A DNA stretch of 64,000 bases from an uncultured Planctomycetota bacterium (GTDB taxonomy: Bacteria > Planctomycetota > Phycisphaerae > Phycisphaerales > UBA5793), in the NCBI GenBank assembly GCA_900696685.1, contig CAADHA010000129.1, forward strand, positions 1 to 64,000, in the 5' to 3' direction. Below the pieces are notes generated by a model. The model did no database searches and was not told the origin of the DNA. It was given only the letters and a program-made list of their open reading frames with translations. This document shows, one piece after another, positions 1 through 9,750 of this stretch (its first letter is position 1; each line of letters begins with the position of its first letter). Made by a program: the position numbers and the translations under genes.

Positions 1-39
1 CCCCCAGCGTCCCGATCGACCAGTCCGCACGGAGCGATG

Positions 40-1209
40 ATGAGCCGACTGAGTTCGAAGAAGCGCAAGGCGGCCCGCCGCCGCATCCGGCGTCCGCCTC
101 CCGGCGCCAGCCCCGGCACGATCGCCCTCGACCCCGCCGCCGCCCCCTCGCGCATCCGTGTCATCTCCTTTGGCGACGCGGGCGTGATGGACCGTGAGGC
201 GACGAGTCCGTCCCAGATCAGCCTCGGTGAGAGCGGCCACGAGACAGTCTGGATCAACATCGACGGCGTCGGAGACGGCGCCGCCATCGCCGCCATCGGC
301 GAGCGCCTCGGCCTGCACATGCTCACCGTCGCGGACATCTGCAATGTCTACCAGCGGCCCAAGGTCGAGGAGTATGCGGACTACCTCTACATTGTCGTCC
401 GCATGCCCAAGGCGAGCGGGGACATGCACACCGAGCAGATGAGCATCTGCCTCAAGGCCAAGGCCGTTGCCACGTTCCAGGAGTTCGCGGGCGACTGTTT
501 CGATCCCATCCGGGCGCGGCTCAACGAGGCCAACGGCCGTTTCCGCCGGCGTGGGGCCGACTACCTTGCCTACGCCATCCTCGACGCGGCGATTGACTCG
601 TATTTTCCGCTGCTCGAATCGCTCGGCGAGCGGCTCGAGGCCCTGGAGGAAGCAGTGCTCGCCAGTCCGCACGAGGGCATTCTCGGCGAATTGCACTCGA
701 TCCGGCGCAGCCTGCTGAGCCTCCGACGAGCCATCTGGCCGCTGCGCGATCCGCTCAACATGCTCCTGCGCAGCGAGACGCCGCTCATCTCCGCCGAGAC
801 TCGGGTCTATCTCCGCGACTGTTACGATCACGTCGTGCAACTCATCGACCTCGTCGAGGCGCACCGCGAGATGGCGACGGGCCTCATGGAGGTCTACCTC
901 TCGCAGATCGGCCAGCGCACCAACGAGGTCATGAAAGTGCTGGCGATCATCGGCACCGTCTTCATGCCCCTCACCTTCATCGCCGGCGTGTACGGGATGA
1001 ACTTCAGCCACGAGTCGTCTCGATGGAACATGCCTGAACTCTACATGAAGTGGGGCTATCCGCTTGTGCTGCTTCTGATGGCCGTGATCGGTCTGGGCAC
1101 GCTGTGGTGCTTCAGGCGATTCGGGTGGATCGGCGGCGGGCGCCGAACGCGAGGCGAGAACGGCGGCGACGAGCGACGGGAGTCGCCCCCGAACGAGGTT
1201 CGGGGCTGA
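40..1209 (+). CDS. corA: CorA-family magnesium/cobalt transporter
   Basis: Inner-membrane divalent cation (Mg2+/Co2+) channel, about 389 residues, slightly longer than typical CorA because of a basic, proline-rich N-terminal extension (residues 1-35, KKRKAARRRIRRPPP). A long cytoplasmic alpha/beta and helical funnel is followed by two C-terminal membrane helices. The signature YGMNF loop lies between them near residue 327, and a basic tail (GGGRRTRGE) follows. Tandem ATGs occur at 37 and 40; GGAG at 31-34 gives a reasonable spacing only to the second, so 40 is preferred. The next gene, an MscS-type channel, starts 22 nt downstream on the same strand, which suggests co-transcription. Family assignment is secure; ion preference is inferred from the family. 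Confidence 0.93.
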   Translation: MSRLSSKKRKAARRRIRRPPPGASPGTIALDPAAAPSRIRVISFGDAGVMDREATSPSQISLGESGHETVWINIDGVGDGAAIAAIGERLGLHMLTVADICNVYQRPKVEEYADYLYIVVRMPKASGDMHTEQMSICLKAKAVATFQEFAGDCFDPIRARLNEANGRFRRRGADYLAYAILDAAIDSYFPLLESLGERLEALEEAVLASPHEGILGELHSIRRSLLSLRRAIWPLRDPLNMLLRSETPLISAETRVYLRDCYDHVVQLIDLVEAHREMATGLMEVYLSQIGQRTNEVMKVLAIIGTVFMPLTFIAGVYGMNFSHESSRWNMPELYMKWGYPLVLLLMAVIGLGTLWCFRRFGWIGGGRRTRGENGGDERRESPPNEVRG

Positions 1210-1231
1210 GGCGGAGTCGGCGCTGAGATCG

Positions 1232-4200
1232 ATGCGGCTAACATCGCACATGCTCAGTCTTGGAACGAGTCCGGGGCGATGGCGCCGTTGGATGGGACTG
1301 GTGTCCGTGCGCCTCTGCTGCGCTGTACTGCTGCTGGCAGCGCCGATGCCGGCCCTGGGTCAGGAGGGTGAACCTCCGCCCGCCCAGCCTGCTGCGCCCG
1401 ATCTTCCGTCTCTCGCCGGCGAAGTCCTCTCACGACTGTCCGAAAGCGAACGGGCGGGATTCGGCAGCGCGCTCGAACAGGTCGGGACGATTGAAGAGTC
1501 ACGGCGGCAGTCGGCGCGCGACCTGCTCAACGCCATGCTGACCGATCTGCGATCGATCGAGACGGCGCTGGCCAAAATCGCCGACCTGGAGCAGCGCGTC
1601 GCCAACGCGCCAGCGCTGATCGAGCAGATTCTCGCTGAACTTGCCCAGCCCCCGACGAGCGTCGATCCGCCCTCCGACCAGACCATTGCCCAACTCGAGT
1701 CGGGTCTCGCGCAAGCCGAGGCCGAGTTGCGGGCGGCGCGCGAAGACGCGACCGCTCTCGAGCGCGAGGCTGAATTGCGGACGAGGCTGCGCGAGGAGAT
1801 ACCGACGATCATCGCGCGGGCCCGTCAGGAGATTCAGCGCCTTGACGACGAGATCACGGCCGCGTCGGCGACCAGCCCGACGGAGGTCATTCCGCGGCTT
1901 GAGCTGCTGAGACTCCTCGTGCAGCGGCGCAGCATCGAACAGTCGATCGTGGCGTCGGACCGTGAGCAGCAGTCGATCGAGGCGAGGCGCGATTCGCTGC
2001 GGGCGCGCCAGGACCGGGCCACGCGCCGGGTGACGACGGCCGAGCGCCGCGTTGAGGCGTGGCGGGCGCGGCTCAATGAGGCGCGCGAAGCGGAGGCGCG
2101 GCGAGTCGCGGCCGAGGCCAAGCAGGCCCTCCGTCGAGCGGCCAATGAGCACGAGTCGATCAAAGCCCTGCTCGAAGAGCGCACCGAACTGGCCGCCCTG
2201 CACGAGCGGCTGGTCGGTCAGTTTCAGCAGGTTCAGCGCCAGCGCCAGGCGCTCGAAGCCCAGATGCAGGCCATCCGGGCCGAGTTTCTCCGCAGTTTCG
2301 AGGAGATCGAGCGGGCCGGTCTCACCAACACCGTCGGGATCATCCTGGGATTGCGCCGCAGCGAACTGCCGAGCCTCGCGCTTCACGAGCAGCAGATTCG
2401 CCGCAGGCAGCAGCAACTTGCCGAATCGCTTTCCACACAGTTCGCCAAGGAGAGGCGCCGCGATGAAGTCAAGGACATCGGCGTGGCCGTCGAACGCCTG
2501 CTGGCGGGACTGGACGATTCGATCTCGGCCGAGCAGCGCAGCGCCATCACCGAGCGCGCGACTGAAGAGTACCGGGCCGTCAGCGAACTGCTCGGAAAGA
2601 TCATCGAGACCAGCCGCGATCTGAGTGAGCAACTCTCCGAAGCGGATGCGGCTGAGCGCGCACTGGTCGCGGTAACGCGAGAATACGCCACGTTCATCGA
2701 CGCGCGCATCCTGTGGATCCGAAGCACCAAGCCGCTGTCGTGGTCGGATCTGAACGCGGCGGGCGAGCACGCCCTGCGCTTCGGCCGGCGATCACTCTGG
2801 GTGCGCTCGTGGACGACATTCCGCGAGAGCGTAACGGCCGACCCTGCCTCTCTGAGCATGCTCGTCATCCCCGCGGGAGCATGGCTTCTGCTGCTGCTCT
2901 CTTCGGGTCGCATCGTGCGAGCCAGGGAGCATCTGGCCGACGAACTGACGCGCGACAAGATGCACCCTTCGTTTCGACCGACTTACAAGGCGATGGGCCT
3001 GGTGCTGCTGTCTTCGCTGCGCTGGCCGGCGCTTCTCCTGCTCGTCTCATTGGTGATGAGGGTAAGCGCCGAGGCGCCGGCGGCCGTGCAGGCAATCGCC
3101 CGGGGCCTGCAGTCTGCGTCTTTCATCTGGCTGGCGCTGGAGGTGGCGCGGCAGGCGTGCAGCAACGGAGGATTCGCCGAGGTTCACCTCCGCTGGCCGC
3201 GCGAGGCGACGACGGCTCTGCGACGCCACCTCCTCTGGTTTGTCGCGTTCGTGGTTCCGGCCGAGGTCGCCTTCCGCATCGTCAACTCGGAGGGCCACGA
3301 ACTCTCGAGCGAGCCGCTCGCGCGGCTGTTGTTCATCGCAGGAATGCTCGTCCTGTTCCTTTTCATTCAGCGCACGCTGCGGCCGCACGGCCCGGTGCTG
3401 CGGGCGTACTTCGATCCGATCCGAGGGGGCTGGCTGGCGCGGCTGAGCGGCGTGTGGTTCGTCGTGCTCCTCCTGCTGCCGCCCTTCCTCGCCGCGCTGA
3501 CGGGCCTGGGTTACTTCTACTCTGCCCAACGTTTGCAGGCGAGCCTGAGCAAGACCATTCTCCTCGGCCTGTTCATGGTCATCATCTCGGCTCTCTTCTA
3601 CCGCTGGTTGTGGGTGGCGAGGCGGCGCGTGGCGATCGATCAGGCCCTCAAGCGCCGCGAAAACATTCAGCAGCAGGCCGAGAGCGATTCGGCCACCACG
3701 CCGGACGTGAACTACCTCACTGAGGATGAGATCGACCTGCCCGCCGCCAACGCGCAGACCATTCAACTCTTCCGCAGCGCCGCGGTCCTGACGACGCTTC
3801 TCATACTCTGGGCCATCTGGATCGACGTCCTGCCGGCCCTGGGAGTCCTCGAGCGGTTCCAGGTCTGGCCGCGCTTCGGTCCGGTCGAGATGGCGATGGA
3901 GCGGCCGGCGAGTCTCAGCGCCGCCGTCGATTCAGCGTCACCACGGGTGACCAGCGGTGACTCCGCGGCGCCCGCGCCTTCAACAGGCGGTTCGGACCAG
4001 GTCGTCAGCCCCGTGTCGCCGATGATCCCGCAGCCCGGGCCGTCCGACTCCTCGGGCGCCGGCCCAGCCGCGGTTGAGTCGGTGACCGTGGCGGACCTCA
4101 TGATGGCGATCATCATCGGAGTCATCACGCTGGTGCTCACGCGCAACATTCCCGGCCTTCTGGAGATCGCCGTCCTTCAGCGCCTGCCTCTCGACGCCGG

Positions 4201-4921
4201 CAGCCGCTACGCCATTTCGACCATTGTGCGCTATGTCATCGTGATCGTCGGCGTGGCCGTGACGTTTGGCGCGATCGGGATCGGATGGTCGAAGATCCAA
4301 TGGCTGGCGGCGGCGCTTACGTTCGGCCTCGCCTTCGGCCTCCAGGAGATCTTCGCCAACTTCATCTCGGGCCTCATCATTCTCGTTGAGCGGCCGATGC
4401 GCGTCGGCGACACGGTGACGATCGGAAACATCTCCGGCGAAGTGTCGCGCATCCGCATGCGCGCCACGACCATCACCGAATGGAACCGCAAGGAACTCAT
4501 CGTCCCCAACAAGGAGTTCATCACCGGCCAACTCATCAACTGGACGCTCTCCGATCCCACGCTTCGCGTTGAGATTCCCGTCGGAATCGCCTACGGGTCG
4601 GATACGCGCCTGGCCCGGTCGCTGCTGCTCAAGGTGGCGAACAAGTGTGAGTTCGCGCTCAGCGATCCGCCGCCGCGAGCCGTCTTCGTCGGCTTCGGCG
4701 AGAATGCACTGAACTTCGAGTTGCGCATCTTCATTCCGCACATCCGGCACTTCGTTGATGCGCGCGACTTCGTCAACTATGGCATCGACGACGAGTTCCG
4801 CAAGGCCGGCATCGAGATCGCCTTCCCGCAGCGCGATATTCACATCCGCACCATCGACGGCGTGCTGCCCATCGAGCGGCGCGGGGCCGGGCAGGCGCCC
4901 CAGGGGCACGAGCAGAAATGA
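1232..4921 (+). CDS. Large MscS/MscK-type mechanosensitive channel
   Basis: 1229-residue membrane protein resembling MscK/KefA-type channels. The N-terminus has a signal-peptide-like stretch (to about residue 43, ending PALGQ). A long Gln/Glu/Arg-rich coiled-coil periplasmic region follows (about 50-480), then several membrane helices from about 545 to 800. Residues about 860-925 form a Pro/Ser-rich linker. The MscS core is at about 990-1205, with the pore helix region (ALTFGLAFGLQEIFANFISG), the RPMRVGDTV beta-domain motif and the IPNKEF-like VPNKEFI segment. It would release solutes on hypo-osmotic shock. The start could also be the internal ATG at 1292, which places the hydrophobic signal nearer the N-terminus. 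The aldehyde dehydrogenase starts 37 nt downstream. Confidence 0.9.
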   Translation: MRLTSHMLSLGTSPGRWRRWMGLVSVRLCCAVLLLAAPMPALGQEGEPPPAQPAAPDLPSLAGEVLSRLSESERAGFGSALEQVGTIEESRRQSARDLLNAMLTDLRSIETALAKIADLEQRVANAPALIEQILAELAQPPTSVDPPSDQTIAQLESGLAQAEAELRAAREDATALEREAELRTRLREEIPTIIARARQEIQRLDDEITAASATSPTEVIPRLELLRLLVQRRSIEQSIVASDREQQSIEARRDSLRARQDRATRRVTTAERRVEAWRARLNEAREAEARRVAAEAKQALRRAANEHESIKALLEERTELAALHERLVGQFQQVQRQRQALEAQMQAIRAEFLRSFEEIERAGLTNTVGIILGLRRSELPSLALHEQQIRRRQQQLAESLSTQFAKERRRDEVKDIGVAVERLLAGLDDSISAEQRSAITERATEEYRAVSELLGKIIETSRDLSEQLSEADAAERALVAVTREYATFIDARILWIRSTKPLSWSDLNAAGEHALRFGRRSLWVRSWTTFRESVTADPASLSMLVIPAGAWLLLLLSSGRIVRAREHLADELTRDKMHPSFRPTYKAMGLVLLSSLRWPALLLLVSLVMRVSAEAPAAVQAIARGLQSASFIWLALEVARQACSNGGFAEVHLRWPREATTALRRHLLWFVAFVVPAEVAFRIVNSEGHELSSEPLARLLFIAGMLVLFLFIQRTLRPHGPVLRAYFDPIRGGWLARLSGVWFVVLLLLPPFLAALTGLGYFYSAQRLQASLSKTILLGLFMVIISALFYRWLWVARRRVAIDQALKRRENIQQQAESDSATTPDVNYLTEDEIDLPAANAQTIQLFRSAAVLTTLLILWAIWIDVLPALGVLERFQVWPRFGPVEMAMERPASLSAAVDSASPRVTSGDSAAPAPSTGGSDQVVSPVSPMIPQPGPSDSSGAGPAAVESVTVADLMMAIIIGVITLVLTRNIPGLLEIAVLQRLPLDAGSRYAISTIVRYVIVIVGVAVTFGAIGIGWSKIQWLAAALTFGLAFGLQEIFANFISGLIILVERPMRVGDTVTIGNISGEVSRIRMRATTITEWNRKELIVPNKEFITGQLINWTLSDPTLRVEIPVGIAYGSDTRLARSLLLKVANKCEFALSDPPPRAVFVGFGENALNFELRIFIPHIRHFVDARDFVNYGIDDEFRKAGIEIAFPQRDIHIRTIDGVLPIERRGAGQAPQGHEQK

Positions 4922-4958
4922 GCCGCTCGCCGCAGCCCGCGGAGACGCAGGACGTTGC

Positions 4959-6434
4959 ATGATGAACATCGACCTGAGCGAACTCGACATCGAATCCCGC
5001 AACCTCGTCGCCGGGCAGTGGATCGGCGCCGCCGACGGCCGCACCTTCGCAGTGGCTGATCCGGCCACGGACCGCGAGATCGCGCAAGTTCCCCTCTGCG
5101 GCGCCGCCGAGACGCGTCAAGCCGTCGAAGCGGCCGCACGCGCCTGGCCCGACTGGCGAAGCCGCACCGCAGCCGAGCGTGGCAGCCTCCTCGCCGCCCT
5201 CGCCGACCTCATGATGCGACACCGCGAGCGCCTCGCGCGACTCATGACGCTTGAGCAGGGCAAACCGATCACGGAGTCGCGCGGCGAGATCGCGTACGCG
5301 GCGTCCTTCCTCGATTGGGCCGCCGAGGAAGGCAGGCGGCTCTACGGCGAGACCATTCCCGCCTCCCATCGGCAGAAGCGGATTCTCGTGCTGCGCCAGA
5401 GCATCGGCGTCGTCGCCGCCATCACGCCGTGGAACTTCCCCAGCGCGATGATCACGCGAAAGCTCGGTCCGGCGCTGGCCTGCGGCAACACGTGCGTCGT
5501 CAAGCCCGCCGAGCAGACGCCGCTCTCCGCCCTCGCGCTGGGCGACCTTGCGATGCAGGCCGGCTTCCCTCCCGGCGTCATCAACGTCATCACCGGAGAT
5601 CCGCACGCCATCGGCCGCGAGATCTTCGGCAACACCGCCGTGCGCAAGGTCTCCTTCACCGGCAGCACCGAGGTCGGCAGGATTCTGATGCGCCAGGCGG
5701 CCGACCACGTCGTGCGCCTGAGCCTAGAACTCGGCGGGCACGCGCCCTTCATCGTCTTCGAAGACGCCGACATCGACGCCGCCGTCGCGGGTGCGATGGC
5801 GAGCAAGTTCCGCAACAGCGGCCAGACATGCGTCTGCGCCAACCGGTTCTTCGTGCATGAGTCGGCCTATGAGAAGTTCGCCGCAGGACTGGCGCGAGCC
5901 ATGGCGTCGCTGCGCGTCGGCTGCGGCTTCGATGAGAACGTGCAGATCGGCCCGCTCATCGACGACGACGCCGTCGCCAAGGTGACTTCCCACGTGAGCG
6001 ACGCCCTCGCGCACGGTGCGACCGTGCGCACCGGCGGCGATCTCGCGGCCGCCGGGCCGGGGTATGCGAAGCGCTTCTTCGCCCCCACGCTCATCGACGG
6101 CCTCACCGCCGACATGCGCATCTGCCGCGAAGAGACCTTCGGCCCCGTCGCTCCGCTGCGCGCCTTCACCGGCGAAGAGGAAGCGATCGCCCTCGCCAAC
6201 GATTCGCCCTATGGGCTCGCCGCCTACTTCTACACCCGCGATGCAAGCCGACTCATGCGCGTGGCCGAGGCACTCGAATACGGCATCGTCGGCGCCAACG
6301 ACGGCATGCCCTCAACCGCCCAGGCGCCCTTCGGCGGCGTCAAGCAATCCGGCTTCGGCCGCGAGGGCGGCCGCCATGTCATGCACGAGTATTCGAACGT
6401 CAAGTATGTCTCGTGGGGCCTCGGCGGCGCATGA
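4959..6434 (+). CDS. gabD: NAD(P)-dependent succinate-semialdehyde-type dehydrogenase
   Basis: 491-residue aldehyde dehydrogenase. The Rossmann segment contains TPWNFPSAM, the general-base Glu lies in ELGGHAPFIVF, and the nucleophile Cys lies in NSGQTCVCANR; the CVCANR form is typical of succinate-semialdehyde dehydrogenases. It would oxidise succinate semialdehyde to succinate, feeding the TCA cycle. The open frame extends upstream into the channel gene, but ATG 4959 (with a second ATG at 4962) follows an AGGA ribosome site and begins the conserved domain. It may be co-transcribed with the two genes upstream. No gabT or GABA permease is present, so the physiological substrate could be another semialdehyde. 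Confidence 0.88.
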   Translation: MMNIDLSELDIESRNLVAGQWIGAADGRTFAVADPATDREIAQVPLCGAAETRQAVEAAARAWPDWRSRTAAERGSLLAALADLMMRHRERLARLMTLEQGKPITESRGEIAYAASFLDWAAEEGRRLYGETIPASHRQKRILVLRQSIGVVAAITPWNFPSAMITRKLGPALACGNTCVVKPAEQTPLSALALGDLAMQAGFPPGVINVITGDPHAIGREIFGNTAVRKVSFTGSTEVGRILMRQAADHVVRLSLELGGHAPFIVFEDADIDAAVAGAMASKFRNSGQTCVCANRFFVHESAYEKFAAGLARAMASLRVGCGFDENVQIGPLIDDDAVAKVTSHVSDALAHGATVRTGGDLAAAGPGYAKRFFAPTLIDGLTADMRICREETFGPVAPLRAFTGEEEAIALANDSPYGLAAYFYTRDASRLMRVAEALEYGIVGANDGMPSTAQAPFGGVKQSGFGREGGRHVMHEYSNVKYVSWGLGGA

Positions 6435-6484
6435 GGCGTCTGCTCAGTCGACTGCCCGCGCCATCCGCGTGAACCGGCCGCGAT

Positions 6485-7144
6485 CTATTCGTCAATGTAC
6501 TCCCACACGACGACGTCGAGGCGCTGACGGCCCCACTTGCGCGCGATCTCGTGCGTCGGGTAGAGCACATCCAGGCGGTTGCCCTTGATCGCCCCGCCGC
6601 GGTCGAGCACCGGAGTGGGCAGGTTCTCGTTGTAGCCCGGCACGCTCAGCAGCGTGCCGAACTTGAAGCGCTTGTCGGCTGCAATGAGTTTGCCGCCGTT
6701 GGTCAGGACGGAGTAGCCGCTGGCAGTAATGCCGTCGTCGAAAGGCGCGCAACTGCGCCAGTCCGGGCTGTAGGCCGTCACGACCATGCTGATGCTCTTG
6801 ACGGCGCGGATCGGCCGCCCGTCAAAGTAGCGGACGTCACACTCGGACGGGTCAATCGGCGTCTCTCCGATCACCTCCAAAGTCGGCTCGGATTCAGATG
6901 CGATCGGAGCGGTGGCCTCAACTGGATCCGTCTCGCCGAGAGAAGCCGGCGCCGGGTCGAGGTCAACCGAGCGATGCGTTGTGGTAACCTGGAGAAGCCT
7001 CCGGCCGGGCGTCTGGATCCCCTGGAAGAGAACCAGGCCGCCTCCGAGGGCGACCAGGGCAGTCAAGGCACAGATCGCCGGCAGGACCACCCCGGCTGCG
7101 TGGGTAGACCGATGGCGCCACAATGGGCTGGGTCTTGTCTTCAC
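6485..7144 (-). CDS. 3D-domain protein with N-terminal membrane anchor
   Basis: 219 residues starting at a GTG with GGAG nine bases upstream. Residues about 15-40 form one hydrophobic helix (signal anchor or uncleaved signal). An acidic linker follows (about 60-95). The C-terminal half is a double-psi-barrel 3D domain like those at the C-termini of Rpf, YuiC and MltA-type wall enzymes: VTAYSPDWRSCAPFDDG, then VLDRGGAIKGNRLDVLYP with the conserved Asp residues. These domains are linked to peptidoglycan lytic activity, so an envelope-located murein-acting role is likely but inferred. It runs convergently toward the aldehyde dehydrogenase with about 50 nt between them. Confidence 0.82.
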   Translation of the reverse strand: MKTRPSPLWRHRSTHAAGVVLPAICALTALVALGGGLVLFQGIQTPGRRLLQVTTTHRSVDLDPAPASLGETDPVEATAPIASESEPTLEVIGETPIDPSECDVRYFDGRPIRAVKSISMVVTAYSPDWRSCAPFDDGITASGYSVLTNGGKLIAADKRFKFGTLLSVPGYNENLPTPVLDRGGAIKGNRLDVLYPTHEIARKWGRQRLDVVVWEYIDE

Positions 7145-7476
7145 TTGTTGTCACTCCGTTTGCCAACCAGCGGTCAGAGCCGACCCCTTCCGTGGGCGGC
7201 GGGAACCACACCGGTCCGTCGGTGAGTGACCAAGACTATCACAACAAGATCAGCGGGCCAGAATTCTACGGTGAAACCACGAGCGATGAGGGCGGTCTGG
7301 AACGCCAGCGACGGTCGTAACGATTGGGTAATGTATTGCCTCAGCATACCGGAGGCAAGCGCTGGTCCGCTGGCCGAGGTTCGACGTTATTCGGACCTCA
7401 TTCACCTCATACGTATCGACTCACTGATCGGGTGAATGATCTGTCAGCACCGGTCTGCTCAGGCGCCTGAAGACCG
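7145..7476. other. Gene-free spacer between 3D-domain gene and feo operon
   Basis: No credible gene was seen. It would hold the promoter of the minus-strand 3D-domain gene and the end of the feo transcript. Two weak inverted repeats are present: TTGCCTC/GAGGCAA at about 7335-7358, and ATTCACC/GGTGAAT at about 7400-7436. The second lies just past the last feo gene and could help end that transcript, but it has a long loop and no T-run. Confidence 0.5.
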
Positions 7477-7671
7477 TCAGACCTGCTTGCCCTCGTGGGT
7501 GATGGCGATCCCCCGGCCACGGCGCGAAGACGCGACATCCCCGCAGTTGGAGCAGGAAGGCGAGCCGCCGCCGCGCGGCAGCAGGGGGCGGACGATCAGC
7601 CACACCGCCGCGATGCACGCCGCGCTGACCACATAGAACTGCCAGTCATCCAAGGGCAAGCCGGCCATCAT
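7477..7671 (-). CDS. FeoB-associated Cys-containing small membrane protein
   Basis: 64-residue protein with one N-terminal membrane helix (about residues 9-28, WQFYVVSAACIAAVWLIV). A short cytoplasmic tail carries a CxxC pair (PSCSNCGD). Small single-helix proteins with Cys pairs commonly follow feoB and are annotated as FeoB-associated Cys-rich membrane proteins. The start codon overlaps the feoB stop by 4 nt (ATGA at 7671-7668), indicating translational coupling; a second ATG lies at 7668. Its role, perhaps iron handling or FeoB assembly, is unknown. Confidence 0.75.
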   Translation of the reverse strand: MMAGLPLDDWQFYVVSAACIAAVWLIVRPLLPRGGGSPSCSNCGDVASSRRGRGIAITHEGKQV

Positions 7672-9749
7672 GACACTCCCAGCGCGCTCAGTCCCTGGAA
7701 CGTGAGAAGTGCCGCGACCCACGCCACGCAGGACATGTAGGCCAGTTGCAGGCCCGCCCACTTCCAGCTGCCCGTCTCGCGGCGCGTTACCGCCAGCGTC
7801 GGCAGGCACTGCATGGCAAGCACGAAGAAGACGAGCAGGCTCGCGCTCGTCGCCGTCGTGAACACGGGGGTCGCCTGGTCATCACGCGTCGCGGCGCGAA
7901 TGCGGTCGATCATGCCGGGATCCTCGGCAAGATCGACATCGCCCTCGCCGGTCAGCAGGACCGCCATTGTCGAGACGAAGACCTCGCGCGCCGCGAAACT
8001 GGTCAGCACACCGATGGTCAGTTGCCAGTCGTAGCCCAGCGGCGCGAAGACAGGCTGCACGACGCGGCCGAGACGGCCGGCGTAACTCTGCCGCGTGGCG
8101 TGGCTCGACTCGAGGGCCTTGGCCTGCGCGGCCAGTTCAGCGGCGCGTTGCGCATCGGCGGATTCGATCTGCGCCGCCTCCTGCCGAAGCGCGACGGCCT
8201 CGTGCGGCGCCTCGGCGACGGGGTACGCGCTGAGCCACCACAGCACGATGCAGATCGCGAGGATGATCGTTCCCGCGTTCTTGAGGAAGATGAGGCCGCG
8301 ATCGAAAGTCGCCCACAGCGCCGTGCGCAGCGCCGGCAACTTGTAGGAGGGCAACTCGAGGACCATCGGCCTCGACCGGCCGCGCAGAATCGTCCGCCGT
8401 GCGATCAGCGCGCTGGTCAGCCCGGCGCCGGCGCCGAGCAGGTAACAGCCGAAGAACGCCAACCCCGCCAGCCAGGGACGATCGCGAAACAGCATGCTCG
8501 TCAGAAGAACGTACACGGGCACGCGGGCCGAGCAACTCATGAACGGCGCCACGAGGATCGTCGCCAGCCGGTCGTGCCGGTCGGGAATCAGTTTCGTGGA
8601 CATGATCCCCGGCAGGGCGCACGCGTGGCTCGAAAGCAGCGGCACGAACGCCTGACCCGGCAGTCCGAAACGGCACATGATCCGGTCCATCACAAAAGCC
8701 GCTCGCGCCAGGTATCCCGTGTCTTCGAGCAGGCTGATGAGGAAGAAAAGAAGACAGATCTGAGGAAGGAAGACGACGGTCGCCCCGACGCCGCCGATGA
8801 TCCCCTGCGAGACGAGGTCGTTAATGGCGCCGGCAGGGAGGGCGGAGGCCATCCATTCCGACAGCGCCCCGAAAACGCGCTCGATGATGTCCATCGGGAT
8901 CGTCGCCATCTGGAAGATGACGGTGAACAGGCCTGCCATCACGCCGGCGAAGATGAGCAGCCCGAGGATCGGATGCGTGAACGCCTTGTCGAGGCGCTCG
9001 GTGAACGTGTCGCTCGCCGCGCCAATCGCGGCGTCGCCTCCCACACTCGACGCGACCGCGTGATCCGCCCATGCTTCGAGGCGTACGGGGTCGGCCGCGA
9101 TCTCCTTCATGCCCTCGGCGACGGGGGAAGCGCCGCGAGCCGCCGCCGTCGCCTCGAAGCGCTCGATCTCGCGATTGAGCGCGTGCTTGATCGCAGGGAT
9201 TCCCGTTCCCTTGCGCGCGACCGTCGCAACGACGGGGCAGCCGATCTGGCGGCTGAGTTCGGCGGCGTCGATGGTCAGCCCCTGGCGCTGGGCAAGATCG
9301 ATCATGTTGAGTGCGACGACGGTCGGCAGGCCGTGCGCGAGCAGTTCGCCCACGAGGAAGAGGTTGCGCGCGAGGTTTGTGGCGTCGACGACGATGAGCA
9401 CCGCGTCGGGGCGCTGATAGAGCGCGCTGCCCTGCATGAGGTCGCGGCCGATGCGCGACTCGGGCACTTCAAGCGAAAGGCGGTACACGCCGGGCAGGTC
9501 GATGATCTCGAAGGCCGGTCCGCCGCGCGTTTCGGGAGTGCAATGCCCCACGAGCGCTTCGGCGGTGATGCCGGGAAAGTTGGCGGTCTTGGCGCGCAGG
9601 CCGCACAGACGGTTGAAGAGCGTCGTCTTGCCGGTGTTGGGGTTCCCGAAGAGGGCGATGCGCCGCGACGCCCTGGTCGCCTTTCGCCCGCCCGCGCCAG
9701 GCGCGGCCTGTTCGGCGACGGTCTCGCTGTCCGGCCTGAGGCGCGTCAT
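7668..9749 (-). CDS. feoB: Ferrous iron transporter FeoB
   Basis: 693-residue Fe(II) uptake permease. The N-terminal G domain shows G1 GNPNTGKTTLFN (about residues 35-46), the G3 region DLPGVYRLS and G4 NMID. A helical GDI-like linker follows. The membrane part from about residue 230 onward contains the two Gate motifs (FLPQICLLFFLISLLEDTGYLARAAF; SCSARVPVY). A hydrophilic insertion (about 540-580) sits between late membrane helices, as is usual. FeoA lies one nucleotide upstream and the Cys-containing small protein overlaps its stop, so the three form one operon. A Fur-box-like palindrome stands upstream of feoA. Confidence 0.96.
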   Translation of the reverse strand: MTRLRPDSETVAEQAAPGAGGRKATRASRRIALFGNPNTGKTTLFNRLCGLRAKTANFPGITAEALVGHCTPETRGGPAFEIIDLPGVYRLSLEVPESRIGRDLMQGSALYQRPDAVLIVVDATNLARNLFLVGELLAHGLPTVVALNMIDLAQRQGLTIDAAELSRQIGCPVVATVARKGTGIPAIKHALNREIERFEATAAARGASPVAEGMKEIAADPVRLEAWADHAVASSVGGDAAIGAASDTFTERLDKAFTHPILGLLIFAGVMAGLFTVIFQMATIPMDIIERVFGALSEWMASALPAGAINDLVSQGIIGGVGATVVFLPQICLLFFLISLLEDTGYLARAAFVMDRIMCRFGLPGQAFVPLLSSHACALPGIMSTKLIPDRHDRLATILVAPFMSCSARVPVYVLLTSMLFRDRPWLAGLAFFGCYLLGAGAGLTSALIARRTILRGRSRPMVLELPSYKLPALRTALWATFDRGLIFLKNAGTIILAICIVLWWLSAYPVAEAPHEAVALRQEAAQIESADAQRAAELAAQAKALESSHATRQSYAGRLGRVVQPVFAPLGYDWQLTIGVLTSFAAREVFVSTMAVLLTGEGDVDLAEDPGMIDRIRAATRDDQATPVFTTATSASLLVFFVLAMQCLPTLAVTRRETGSWKWAGLQLAYMSCVAWVAALLTFQGLSALGVS

Positions 9750-9750
9750 G